Source: Adlercreutzia equolifaciens
GTDB lineage: Bacteria > Actinomycetota > Coriobacteriia > Coriobacteriales > Eggerthellaceae
Length of the DNA stretch: 64,000 nucleotides
NCBI RefSeq assembly: GCF_029076695.1
Contig: NZ_JARFIK010000001.1
Coordinates: 558,001-622,000 of the forward strand
Reading direction: 5' to 3'
Shown: positions 8,835 to 16,922 of the stretch, piece by piece
Layout: each line of letters begins with the position of its first letter
How positions within the stretch are numbered: position 1 is the first letter of the stretch
The notes under the pieces: model-generated
What the model was told of the DNA's origin: nothing
The model's database searches: none
What the model saw: the letters and a program-made list of their open reading frames with translations, nothing else
Made by a program: the position numbers and the translations under genes

Positions 8835-9584
8835 GTGTGCCATCGGTTTACACCCCTGGTGGGGGATGAAGTCGATCGGGTCATGGACTACTTGCAGGCG
8901 GTTCGTCAAGCGCTGGCCGAAGGTGCGTGCTTGGAGGCAGGGGCGCCGCGGCTTTTTCCTGCGGGTTCCGTTCCCTGGGAGGCGCTCGATTGTTTTCCGG
9001 GATCGCCTTGCGAAGTAGTTGTCGCGGAGGACGGCGTCCTGAAGAAACAGGAAACGATCTGGGGCGTAGCCGTGGAGTGGCGCAGGGGGCTTGTGTTCAA
9101 TGCGCGGTTGGAATCGGCGCTGCGGGGCGAGGGCCTGTGGCGCGAGGCCATGGAGACCGGTCGCTGCCTGGTGCCCGTCCGCGCGTTTTACGAAACGCGC
9201 AACGTGGAGCCGCCGAGCGATCAGCCGTCGTTGGCGCTGGATGCGTCAGGTTCTGCAGGCAAAGGCAACCGCAAGCCTCAGTATCGGTTTACGAGCCCGG
9301 CGGATGAGGCGCTGCTACTGGCGGGCTTGGTAGTGGAGGGCAACCGTTTGACGGTGGTGACCACTGAGCCCAATGCCCTTATGGCGCCGATTCACAACCG
9401 CATGCCGCTTGTTCTTTCGACGCAGGAGGCGTGGACGTGGCTCGAAGGCGTGCCCGAGGCGCGGGCATTGCTAGCCGATCGGGCTCAGGTGGACCTTGCA
9501 GTGCAGGAACTACCGGCACCCGATAAAACAAAACGAGGGAGAGCTGTTTCAGGCCCAGGGGCCGATCAGCTCTCCCTCTTCTAG
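8835..9584 (+). CDS. yedK: SOS response-associated peptidase (SRAP/YedK/HMCES family)
   Basis: Protein of 249 residues when begun at the GTG at 8835. That start gives Met1-Cys2, and Cys2 is the residue that SRAP proteins use to form a thiazolidine crosslink with abasic sites in single-stranded DNA. A GGAGGAG ribosome site sits five to six bases before it, whereas a start at the upstream ATG (8814) would bury the Cys. The other family residues are present: FNARLES with Asn89, AFYE with Glu120, IHNRMP with the catalytic His, and the conserved QLSLF end. It shields abasic sites during replication. Its last codons overlap a terminator for the convergent gene. Confidence 0.92.
   Translation: MCHRFTPLVGDEVDRVMDYLQAVRQALAEGACLEAGAPRLFPAGSVPWEALDCFPGSPCEVVVAEDGVLKKQETIWGVAVEWRRGLVFNARLESALRGEGLWREAMETGRCLVPVRAFYETRNVEPPSDQPSLALDASGSAGKGNRKPQYRFTSPADEALLLAGLVVEGNRLTVVTTEPNALMAPIHNRMPLVLSTQEAWTWLEGVPEARALLADRAQVDLAVQELPAPDKTKRGRAVSGPGADQLSLF
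9535..9578 (-). terminator. Terminator of the LPXTG gene lying inside the 3' end of yedK
   Basis: On the minus strand GAGGGAGAGCTG (9578-9567) pairs perfectly with CAGCTCTCCCTC (9546-9535) and is followed by GTTTTGTTTT. It begins 25 bases after the LPXTG gene's stop. The stem is encoded by the last codons of yedK on the other strand. Confidence 0.8.
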
Positions 9585-9602
9585 GGTGTGCTTCGGTAAA
9601 GG

Positions 9603-10967
9603 CTAGTTTTGGCGCCGCGCCACCATCAGAGCGCCGACGGCAAGGATGGCGCTTGCCGTAGCAAGGGCTGCCGGTCCGCTCAAAGGATCACCTGTTTGCG
9701 GCAGCGTCGCATCGGCTGCGGACTCTTCCTCGGCGGCTTCTATCGTCGTGTCTCCGTCGTCGGCGTCGCCGGATTCGTCAGCCGAACCGACCTCATCACC
9801 AGCCGCGTCCTCATCGGGGCTCGTGGTGTCGCCTGTGTCTGGCGCGGGGTCGGTGCCGGGTTGGTCCTCGTCGTCGCCCGGGGCGTTCTCGCCCGCATCG
9901 TCCTCGGGGGTGCCGCTAATATCGGCGCCGATGCCGGGAAGGTCGATGGGGCCGTTCCCGTCTCCGGGGGTGTTTTCGTCGCCCGGGGCGTTCTCGCTGC
10001 CATCTCCGCCGTCCGGCGTATTGTCGTTATCGGGGGCGCCCCCGCCTTCGCCGCCGTTCCCGGGGGTATTGTCGGGCTCGCTCCCCTCTTCGGGGGTCTC
10101 GGGAATCTCGGTGTCGTCGGGCAGAGAGGCCATGGCGTCGGTGTAGAGCAGGTTGATGACGTTGTCCTCGGCGTTGGTGGACACGCGAATCGAAGAAGGA
10201 TAGCTCTCCAGGTACACGAGATTGTCAATCTGATGGGCCAGGCTGTCGCCGTGAACCTTCACGTTGAAGGGCTGGCAGTCGACGGTAACGGACTTGAGCC
10301 TCTCGAAGACAATCGGCTGTCCGTTGATAATCTCGATAATGTGACTCGGGGAGATGCCCTCCTCGGCGCTTTGGGGAGCCTCGGAGGTTTCGTCATCGAG
10401 GCGGTCCGAGCCGTCACAGACGCGGTAGTAGTCAACGGTGTACTCGTTCAGCTCGGGATTCATGTAGCGCAGCTCAACTCCGTTCAGCGCCTCGTCTTCG
10501 CCAACCACCGGGCGAGCCGGAATGGCGTCGAAGAAGAGATAGCCCTCCAGGTCGGCCACGTAGTCCCAGGTGTCAAGCTGATCGCCCACGTTGAGGCCCG
10601 TGACGGTGTGCGTGTGCAGAAGGCGCAGGCCCGAAGGATGATTGAGCTCGGGATCGTGGTAATGCACCAGCTCGATGTAGTAGAACGTCATCGAGTAGTC
10701 GCCGTCTCCAGCGCAGGAGGACGAGTTAGTGCCCTTGCTGGCCAGAGGAAGCGCGGTGGCGTTCAGTCCCGGCAGCGCGGTGGCGCCACTGTCCTGGGCG
10801 ACAGCCTCGGCGGCCTCGGAGCTCAGGGTGGCGTTTTCGCTGGCAAGAGCCGCAGAAGGGGCGCCAAGCGTTAGGCCCAGCGAGGAAGCGCAGGTCAAGC
10901 CCAGGGCGAGCACGAGCGCCAGGGCCTTGCCCTTCAGGGAAGAGAAGGCAGCAAAAGAATTATTCAT
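9603..10967 (-). CDS. LPXTG-anchored cell-wall surface protein
   Basis: Protein of 454 residues when started at MNNSFAAFSS (GGAG ribosome site seven bases upstream; the frame upstream adds eight residues). It has a long signal peptide with a hydrophobic core (LALVLALGLTCASSLGLTLG), a middle domain of about 250 residues with no recognised fold, a Gly/Pro/Asp/Asn-rich low-complexity linker (about 275-415) that should span the wall, then LPQTG, a hydrophobic helix and a short basic tail ending RRQN. These are the signals for sortase cleavage and covalent attachment to peptidoglycan. The ligand is unknown. No sortase gene is nearby. Confidence 0.87.
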   Translation of the reverse strand: MNNSFAAFSSLKGKALALVLALGLTCASSLGLTLGAPSAALASENATLSSEAAEAVAQDSGATALPGLNATALPLASKGTNSSSCAGDGDYSMTFYYIELVHYHDPELNHPSGLRLLHTHTVTGLNVGDQLDTWDYVADLEGYLFFDAIPARPVVGEDEALNGVELRYMNPELNEYTVDYYRVCDGSDRLDDETSEAPQSAEEGISPSHIIEIINGQPIVFERLKSVTVDCQPFNVKVHGDSLAHQIDNLVYLESYPSSIRVSTNAEDNVINLLYTDAMASLPDDTEIPETPEEGSEPDNTPGNGGEGGGAPDNDNTPDGGDGSENAPGDENTPGDGNGPIDLPGIGADISGTPEDDAGENAPGDDEDQPGTDPAPDTGDTTSPDEDAAGDEVGSADESGDADDGDTTIEAAEEESAADATLPQTGDPLSGPAALATASAILAVGALMVARRQN

Positions 10968-11502
10968 AGTTCTCCAGTCATAGGGCAACAAGTCGGGTGC
11001 GAAGGCACCTGACCAGTTGCTGGGCGGTCACAGCATGGGTCGCCCGAATATGAGAGGGAAACGAAAAATGCTGCAAAGGACAGCGAGAGCAAGCTGCAAA
11101 AGAGGATTGAAAGCGCATTGGCGCAACCGCTCTCGGATGCGCGCAAGTGTACCTAAAACGGTACAGTTAAACAAGAGGCCGAGAAGGATGAGGCAGAGGA
11201 TGGGCCGCGAATCCATGACTTATACATTGATGATGAAATCAATCAATATTAACGACTCTATCAGGGAGGACGCTCAAGTTCTGCGGCTTCTCTCGAGCGG
11301 CCCAGACCTGACATCACAGCCTCCCCACGCCCGCGTCAAGGGGGCGTGCCATCATACCCCAACTTTGCAACAACAGTTTTCAAACGATGCGATAAGGGCT
11401 GGAAAATACAAAAGCCCTCGGCAAGGTGGATTCCTAGAATAATTTCTGGACTACTAATGTTTGGAGGATCGGTGCGACCCTCTGCAGGAAGGAATGACAC
11501 CT
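10968..11502. promoter_or_regulatory. Divergent intergenic region with a TGTACC/GGTACA inverted repeat
   Basis: These 535 bases separate the divergent LPXTG and exporter genes. The clearest element is TGTACC-TAAAAC-GGTACA (11148-11165), a candidate repressor operator. The stretch after about 11215 is AT-richer. Frames here carry no ribosome sites and look non-coding; no local regulator gene is present. Confidence 0.35.
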
Positions 11503-13044
11503 ATGAGCGCTTCGACGTCCGAGGACGGCGCTGTCCACGGCCGGCAGTTGGCATTCATCTTCGCCGGCTTGCTGCTGGCTATGTTCGTCAGTTCGCTGTC
11601 CGAGACCATTGCGGCCACTGCGTTGCCCACCATTGTGGGCGACTTGGGCGGCGTGGAAATCATGCAATGGGTCACAACGGCCTACATTTTGGCCTCTACG
11701 ATTACCATGCCCATCTACGGCAAAATAGGCGATATTATCGGCCGTAAGTTTCTGCTGATCAGTGCGTTGGTGCTGTACGCCCTGGGCAAGATCGTGTGCG
11801 GGCTTTCGGTGGACATGGCCATGCTGCTCACGGGGCGTCTTATCTCTGGTCTTGGCGGCGGCGGCTTGATCATCCTGTCTCAGGCGGCCATTGCCGATGT
11901 GGTGCCTCCGCGCAAGCGCGGCCTGTACCTGGGCGTTATGGGATCGGTGTTCACGGTATCAAACGTGCTCGGCCCGCTGCTGGGCGGCTGGTTCGTGGAA
12001 ACCTTGGGCTGGCGCTGGATTTTCTGGTTCACGGTACCCCTGGCCGGGTTGGCCATTCTGGCTTTGGCCGTGTTCCTGAAGCAGCCTTCCCTGCATGGCA
12101 AGCACTTGACTTTCGACTGGCAGGGCAGTGCCGTTATGGCCGTGGGCGTAACGGCGCTGGTGCTGGCTATGACCTGGGGCGGCGAGACCTATGCGTGGCT
12201 TAGCTGGCAGATCATCGGCCTTCTGGTGCTGTTTGCCGTGGCCTGCATGGTGTTCGTGGTGGTAGAGCGCCACGTCTCCCAGCCCATCATTCCCATGGGG
12301 CTGTTCCATGATCGCAACTTCAACCTCTGTGCCATCGTGGCGCTGCTGGTCAATGTGTCCTTTATGGGCACGGTGAACTACCTGCCCACGTACTTCCAAA
12401 TTGTCGATCGCATGTCGCCCGAACTGGCGGGGCTCATGGTCACGCCGCTTTCCGTGGGCATTTTCATTACGTCCACAGCCACGGGCTGGATTGCCGGCAA
12501 GACGGGCAAGTACAAATGGATGCCTCTGGCCATGTGCGCGGTGTGCGCCGTCGGCTTCTATCTGATGTCGCTCATGTACGTGGACGAGCCCGTGTTCCTG
12601 CCGCTGCTCTACCTGTTCATCCTGGGCTTTGGCCTGGGCCTGGGCACGCAGATTTTGGTGCTCATCGTGCAGAACGAGTTCCCTCAGTCCCATGTAGGTA
12701 CCGCCACGGCAGCCAATAACTTCTTCCGCCAGATTGGCGCTACTGTGGGCGCCTCGCTGGTAGGCACCTTGTTCACCAGCCGTTTGACGGCGAATCTGGC
12801 GGACAAGCTGCCGGCGGCGGATCACATCTCGCTGGCCACGCTGACCCCCAGTGTGGTGGACAGGCTCCCCGATAGCCTGCAAGGCGTGGTAGCCACCGGC
12901 TATTCCGATGCCCTGGTGCCGCTGTTTCTGTGCTTCGTGCCGGTGATGATCGGCTGCTTCGTGCTTATGCTGTTCCTGGAGAAACATCCCCTGGCCAAGA
13001 CTATCAATCACAGCGGCCACGGCCAGGGGAAGAGTTTGAAGTAG
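11503..13044 (+). CDS. MFS drug-efflux transporter (DHA2/EmrB-QacA family)
   Basis: Protein of 513 residues. The chosen ATG (MSASTSEDG) follows AGGAAGGA at good spacing; a TTG at 11461 would add 14 residues with no ribosome site. It has about fourteen membrane helices. The MFS signature between helices 2 and 3 is visible (PIYGKIGDIIGRKF), helix 1 carries LSETIAATALPTIVGDL, and motif C-like GSVFTVSNVLGPLLGGWF marks a drug:proton antiporter. It is likely to export hydrophobic drugs, dyes or bile-type compounds. It is divergent from the LPXTG gene and convergent with glutaminase nine bases away. Confidence 0.9.
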   Translation: MSASTSEDGAVHGRQLAFIFAGLLLAMFVSSLSETIAATALPTIVGDLGGVEIMQWVTTAYILASTITMPIYGKIGDIIGRKFLLISALVLYALGKIVCGLSVDMAMLLTGRLISGLGGGGLIILSQAAIADVVPPRKRGLYLGVMGSVFTVSNVLGPLLGGWFVETLGWRWIFWFTVPLAGLAILALAVFLKQPSLHGKHLTFDWQGSAVMAVGVTALVLAMTWGGETYAWLSWQIIGLLVLFAVACMVFVVVERHVSQPIIPMGLFHDRNFNLCAIVALLVNVSFMGTVNYLPTYFQIVDRMSPELAGLMVTPLSVGIFITSTATGWIAGKTGKYKWMPLAMCAVCAVGFYLMSLMYVDEPVFLPLLYLFILGFGLGLGTQILVLIVQNEFPQSHVGTATAANNFFRQIGATVGASLVGTLFTSRLTANLADKLPAADHISLATLTPSVVDRLPDSLQGVVATGYSDALVPLFLCFVPVMIGCFVLMLFLEKHPLAKTINHSGHGQGKSLK

Positions 13045-13053
13045 CGGGCGCAG

Positions 13054-14019
13054 CTAATCGGCGATGTCGAAGTGGGTGTTCGAGAACACGTTCAGGTTCA
13101 GGCTGTTCATGATGTGGCGAATGGCGGCTTGGGCCTTCACGGAGTTGCCGGCATCGTCCAGCGGCGGGGCGAAGGCGCACACGCCGAAGACGCCGGGCAT
13201 GACGCCGATGACGGCGCCGCCCACTCCGGTTTTCGCCGGCAGGCCCGATTCGTAGAGCCAGTCGCCGGAGTGCTCGTAGAAGCCCACGGCGGCCATGAGC
13301 GAGACAATCTTCGGCGACAGCGCCGCATCGAACACACGCTTCTTCGTCAGCGGGTTCACGCCGTCATCGGCGATGGTGGCTGCGGAAATGGCCAGCTGCT
13401 CGGCGGTGACGCCCAGGGAGCACTGGCGGGTGTACAGATCGAGCGCCATCATGGGATCGTCGTAGATGCGGTCGTATTCCTTCAGCAGCCACGCGATGGA
13501 GCGGTTGTCGAAATTGGTGGCCGACTCGGAGTGGTACAGCTCATCGATGAGCACCGGTTCGCTGCCCAGCAGATCGGTCATGTTGTCGAAGATGGCCTTC
13601 CATTTCGCGTCGGCGTCTCCCTGCGGCTCCACGAGCGAGCAAGCGGTAATGGCGCCGGCGTTCACCAGCGGGGTGGAGGGGCGATCGTTTTCCAGCAGGA
13701 TGGCGAAGATGGAGTTGAAGGGAAGGCCGGTGGCATCGGCGCCGATCTTATCGAGCACTGCCTTGGCGCCCAGCTCCTTCAGTACGAGGATAGCCGTGTG
13801 CACCTTCGAGACCGATTCAATGCCCAGGCGATAGTCGGTGTCGCCCACGGAGATGAGTCGTCCATCGGGCAGGCACAGGCTAATGCCGAACAGACTCGAA
13901 TCGACATGGGCCAAGTAGGGAATGTAGTGGGCGTTCTGGCCGCCGGGAAGGTCCTTGCAGGCGGCGTAGGCGTCCTCGACCGCCTTCTTCAGCTGGGCAT
14001 AGGTGAGTTTGACGATCAT
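13054..14019 (-). CDS. glsA: Glutaminase
   Basis: Protein of 321 residues, close to the usual size for bacterial glutaminases of the serine beta-lactamase-like fold, which convert glutamine to glutamate and ammonia. The catalytic S-x-x-K pair is visible as Ser69 and Lys72 in IESVSKVH. LVNAGAITA, TNFDNRSIAWLL and the Gly-rich GLPAKTGVGGAVIGVMPG are further family blocks. The product would feed glutamate metabolism in a bacterium that also encodes peptidases and a GadC-like antiporter. A ribosome site (GGAAAGAGG) precedes the ATG. Confidence 0.94.
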   Translation of the reverse strand: MIVKLTYAQLKKAVEDAYAACKDLPGGQNAHYIPYLAHVDSSLFGISLCLPDGRLISVGDTDYRLGIESVSKVHTAILVLKELGAKAVLDKIGADATGLPFNSIFAILLENDRPSTPLVNAGAITACSLVEPQGDADAKWKAIFDNMTDLLGSEPVLIDELYHSESATNFDNRSIAWLLKEYDRIYDDPMMALDLYTRQCSLGVTAEQLAISAATIADDGVNPLTKKRVFDAALSPKIVSLMAAVGFYEHSGDWLYESGLPAKTGVGGAVIGVMPGVFGVCAFAPPLDDAGNSVKAQAAIRHIMNSLNLNVFSNTHFDIAD

Positions 14020-14048
14020 GGGGTGCCTCTTTCCTTCCGTCGGGGAAT

Positions 14049-14091
14049 GCGGGCGCGTCCAGGGCGGAAGCCCCGTGCGCCCGCTTTTTTT
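14049..14091 (+). terminator. Terminator facing the plus strand, antisense to its neighbours
   Basis: GCGGGCGC (14049-14056) pairs with GCGCCCGC (14077-14084) and is followed by seven T on the plus strand. Both flanking genes are on the minus strand. It could stop read-through from the exporter gene that would run antisense through glsA. Confidence 0.7.
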
Positions 14092-14101
14092 GCCAGCAAC
14101 G

Positions 14102-14443
14102 CTAGTGAACCAGTGCCGTGATGAACGCGGCGCCGGCCAGGAAAATGCCGGGTACGTTCGCCACGATAATGGGGATGTCCTTCTTCGGCTTCAGGAAGCC
14201 GTAGGCCGTCCACATGCAGCAGTTGAAGAACGCTGCCAGCGGCTGCCAGGGGCTGCCGCCGTGACCGGCCAGATTATCGCCGATGGTGGTGATGTAGGAC
14301 ACGTACATGATGACGGAGAGCACGGATGCGATGCGGCCAATGATGCTGACTACATCGTGCTTAACGTGCTGCTTGTGCTCGGGTACGGTCTGGTTTTGCT
14401 TGCTGATTGGGTGCTTGCTTACGGCATGGGTCGTCGCAGACAT
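14102..14443 (-). CDS. SemiSWEET-family small transporter
   Basis: Protein of 113 residues when started at MSATTHAV, which has a strong AAAGGAGGAAG ribosome site; the frame upstream adds five residues. After a 35-residue polar N-terminus come three helices. The pattern MYVSYITTIGDNLAG, then PWQPLAAFFNCCMWTAYG, KKDIPIIVANVPG is the SemiSWEET / PQ-loop triple-helix bundle, which dimerises to carry small sugars. Substrate is unknown. It lies between glutaminase and the Sir2 gene on the same strand but with gaps of 82 and 141 bases, so it is probably a separate transcript. Confidence 0.8.
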   Translation of the reverse strand: MSATTHAVSKHPISKQNQTVPEHKQHVKHDVVSIIGRIASVLSVIMYVSYITTIGDNLAGHGGSPWQPLAAFFNCCMWTAYGFLKPKKDIPIIVANVPGIFLAGAAFITALVH

Positions 14444-14584
14444 GCTTCCTCCTTTCATCGTTTGACGTCTTCAACCGTACCGCGCCGAGCTTTCAGATGA
14501 GATTGGCGCTCATCATTGAAAAGTTATCTTTACGGGGGTGTAAGGTCGTTGTAACGGTGGAGGGAGGGGCGTCCCGGTGCGCGT

Positions 14585-15349
14585 CTAGAAGTTGAAAACC
14601 TCGCCGACGTTGGCGGCTATGCAGAGGTCGGCATGGGCGTCGCGGGGCGTGGGGGTGCGGTTGACAATGACTAGATGGCTGCCGCTGAAGTAGTCGATGA
14701 GCCCTGCCGCGGGGTACACGGCCAGGCTGGTGCCGGCGATGACCAGCAAGTCGGCTGCGGCGATGGCGCGCACGGCGGCGGTCACCGTGGCGTCGTCCAA
14801 AGGCTCCTCGTAGAGCACCACGTCGGGCTTCACAATGCCGTCGCAGCGGGGGCACCGCGGCACGCCATCGAGGGCTGCTTCGCGCAGGGTTATCAGCTCC
14901 TCTACCGAGTAAGGGGCGTGGCAGTCCTGGCAGTAGTTTCGCAGCACGCTGCCGTGCAGCTCGAGCACGTTGCGGCTTCCGGCCTTCTGGTGCAGGCCAT
15001 CGATGTTCTGGGTGACCACGGCCGAGAGGATGCCTTCCTGCTCCAGCTCGGCCAGCTTGCGGTGGGCGGCATTGGGCTGGGCGTCCAATGCCAGCATGCG
15101 GTTGCAGTAGAAGTCGAAGAACTCGCGCGGATGGGCGTCGAAGAAGCTGCGCGACACCATGGTCTCCGGCGGATAGGGGTACTTCTGCGCATAGAGGCCG
15201 TCGGCGCTGCGAAAGTCGGGGATGCCGCTTTCGGTGGACACGCCGGCGCCGCCGAAGAACACCATGCGTCCTGGCTCGCAATCGCGAATCCACTGGCGCA
15301 GCTGCTCGATAGCGTCCTGGGGTGTTGGGGTGTTCGCCGCGGGTGCCAT
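14585..15349 (-). CDS. cobB: NAD-dependent protein deacetylase, Sir2 family
   Basis: Protein of 254 residues, started at MAPAANTP after an AGGAGAAGAG ribosome site; the frame is open further upstream but overlaps the Spx-like gene. Sirtuin marks are present: GAGVSTESGIPDFRS for NAD binding, TQNIDGLHQKAG, the catalytic His in LELHGS, and two Cys pairs (CQDC and CPRC) that bind zinc. It removes acyl groups from lysines using NAD. The start lies 11 bases after the Spx-like gene's stop, so the two form an operon. Confidence 0.92.
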   Translation of the reverse strand: MAPAANTPTPQDAIEQLRQWIRDCEPGRMVFFGGAGVSTESGIPDFRSADGLYAQKYPYPPETMVSRSFFDAHPREFFDFYCNRMLALDAQPNAAHRKLAELEQEGILSAVVTQNIDGLHQKAGSRNVLELHGSVLRNYCQDCHAPYSVEELITLREAALDGVPRCPRCDGIVKPDVVLYEEPLDDATVTAAVRAIAAADLLVIAGTSLAVYPAAGLIDYFSGSHLVIVNRTPTPRDAHADLCIAANVGEVFNF

Positions 15350-15360
15350 TACTCTTCTCC

Positions 15361-15726
15361 TTAGTTGTCGGCCATAGCGGCGCCCCAGGCTTCCTCTTTG
15401 AAACCAGGGATGACCGTTTCGGCGGTAACGAGCAGCGGGCGCTTTACCAGCATGCCGTTGGTGGCCAGCAGGCCGTACATCTCGTCTTCGGTCATGGTGG
15501 TCAGTTTCTTCGAAAGCTCCATTTCGCGGTAGAGCATGCCCGAGGTGTTGAAGAAGCGCTTGAGCGGCAGCCCGCTGCGCTGGTGCCACGTGCGCAGCTC
15601 GTCGGCCGTGGGGTTGTCGGTGACAATGTCGCGGTCGGTGTACGGTGCGCCCTGGGCGTCGAGCCACGCCTTGGCCTTCTTGCACGTGGAGCACTTCGGG
15701 TATTCAACGAACAGGGCGTCGGCCAT
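15361..15726 (-). CDS. ArsC/Spx-family thioredoxin-fold protein
   Basis: Protein of 121 residues, the usual length of the ArsC/Spx/YffB family. The N-terminal strand leads into YPKCSTCKKAKAWLD, with a CxxC redox pair, followed by YTDRDIV, LKRFFNTSG and VKRPLLV, which are family blocks. It may be an arsenate reductase-like thiol enzyme or an Spx-type regulator; no ars genes are nearby, so Spx-like redox function is at least as likely. A GGAGAT ribosome site precedes the start. It is the first gene of an operon with the Sir2 deacetylase. Confidence 0.85.
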   Translation of the reverse strand: MADALFVEYPKCSTCKKAKAWLDAQGAPYTDRDIVTDNPTADELRTWHQRSGLPLKRFFNTSGMLYREMELSKKLTTMTEDEMYGLLATNGMLVKRPLLVTAETVIPGFKEEAWGAAMADN

Positions 15727-15866
15727 GGGATCTCCTTTGATCGAGCGGGACCTGCTTCCCGCCAGAGTGTGATACGGTAATGATGCGGTGCCGGCGCGCC
15801 CAGGTCCTGGTGACTTGCGGTGCCGGCAGCCTACGATGATTGTACCTAATGCGGGAAGGCGTGACG

Positions 15867-16013
15867 ATGACCGACGGGGAACGATTGGTGTTTGGCTTCA
15901 GCAGCGGGGGAGCTTGCTGCGGCTACGACACGCTGGAAGTGCACGAGTTTGGCTGCGATCGCATTGACGCGTTCCAGGTGGTGGTTGAAGAGCCGGAGGA
16001 GGCGGCGCGATGA
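15867..16013 (+). CDS. Small Cys-rich protein of unknown function, coupled to the next gene
   Basis: Protein of 48 residues starting at ATG with GGAAGG eight bases upstream; another in-frame ATG at 15849 would add six residues. The sequence includes FGFSSGGACCGYDTLEVHEF and three cysteines, one adjacent pair. Its stop overlaps the start of the next gene as ATGA, so the two are translationally coupled. No family was recognised with certainty; the adjacent CC after Gly-Gly resembles metal- or thiol-binding small proteins. Confidence 0.6.
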   Translation: MTDGERLVFGFSSGGACCGYDTLEVHEFGCDRIDAFQVVVEEPEEAAR

Positions 16014-16357
16014 ACGCGCAACGGGTAGTGCTGTCGGACAAGCTTGTGGCGCACCTGCGGAAGAAAGGCTTGCGCTACGTGCTTATGGATGTCGCCTTCT
16101 GCAAAAGTTGCGGCGGTGCGGTAGGCGAGCTGTTCGCGCGCCCGATGAAGGATGCGGAAGCGGAAGAGGCGCTGGGGCGAGCGGGCGTGCGGCGGTTCTT
16201 CTGCGAGGATGAGCACGACGGTAGGATTTGTGTTGGCGATGCTCCCGTAGAGCTGGTGGTGGCCAACCCCGCCATCAAGCTGGAAGCCGTCGTGCGCTTG
16301 AGTCCCCGCGCCCTCCTCGGTTGTGCCGACCTGAGGATAGAAGGTGCGGCGTACTAG
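16010..16357 (+). CDS. Small Cys-containing protein, HesB/CC-Se-motif-like
   Basis: Protein of 115 residues. The layout LSDKLVAHLRKKGLRYVLMD, then FCKSCGGAVGE, resembles the small HesB-like proteins with a CGG or CC/Se motif, but this is a pattern match made by eye and is uncertain. The start overlaps the stop of the 48-residue gene by four bases (ATGA). Its TAG overlaps the TAG of the convergent thpR gene within a CTAG. The CxxCGG motif suggests metal or persulfide binding, working together with the Cys-rich upstream peptide. Confidence 0.65.
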   Translation: MNAQRVVLSDKLVAHLRKKGLRYVLMDVAFCKSCGGAVGELFARPMKDAEAEEALGRAGVRRFFCEDEHDGRICVGDAPVELVVANPAIKLEAVVRLSPRALLGCADLRIEGAAY

Positions 16358-16914
16358 ACTCTTCGAGTTGGGTCGGGAGTCAACGTCCGCTGATAAAGCG
16401 GCTTGTAGGTGGCGCCTTCGCGGCTGAGGGTGCTTTTGTAGAGGGTAACGCTGGGGGCTTCGGCGGGTAGCGGGAAGGCAAGAGCGGGCAGCTTGTCCTT
16501 CGGAATGCGGACGCGACGTCCGAGGGTGATATGCGGCAAGAAGGCCTTGTCGTCGAAGGAGAGGTCGCGGGCTTGGAGAGCGTTGCGCAAGTTGATAGCC
16601 AGGGCTTCCAGGGCAGGCGTCTTGGCGATGCCGAGCCAGAGGGTGGCATCTTGGGGACGGCCGAACTTTCCCAGGCCGTCGGGGGAGAGCAGGAGGGACG
16701 CTTCAGGGTCGCGCAGCTTGTCGACGGCTTCATCGAGGGCATCCATGGCGCGGGTGGTTTCCGGATCGTCGATGTCGCCGAGAAAGGCGAGGGTCAGGTG
16801 GTAGGTATCCCGTGCCAGAAAGCGCCCTTCCATAGCGGCGCTGAGCAGGCGGCCCAAGGCCGCCACGTCGTCGGCAAATTCCGTCGGCAAATCCAGGGCG
16901 ATAAAGGTACGCAT
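16354..16914 (-). CDS. thpR: RNA 2',3'-cyclic phosphodiesterase (2H family)
   Basis: Protein of 186 residues, begun at MRTFIALDLP with a GGAGGAACT ribosome site; the upstream part of the open frame overlaps the Fic gene. Two HxT motifs, HLTLAFLG and HITLGRR, define the 2H phosphoesterase fold, and FIALDLP is the typical LigT/ThpR opening. It opens RNA 2',3'-cyclic phosphates to 2'-phosphates. It starts nine bases downstream of the Fic gene's stop and is probably co-transcribed with it. Confidence 0.91.
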   Translation of the reverse strand: MRTFIALDLPTEFADDVAALGRLLSAAMEGRFLARDTYHLTLAFLGDIDDPETTRAMDALDEAVDKLRDPEASLLLSPDGLGKFGRPQDATLWLGIAKTPALEALAINLRNALQARDLSFDDKAFLPHITLGRRVRIPKDKLPALAFPLPAEAPSVTLYKSTLSREGATYKPLYQRTLTPDPTRRV

Positions 16915-16922
16915 AGTTCCTC

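Noticed and set aside
11017-11442. 141-codon plus-strand frame before the exporter
   Set aside because: No ribosome site, Arg/Lys-rich start and no recognisable family; treated as intergenic.
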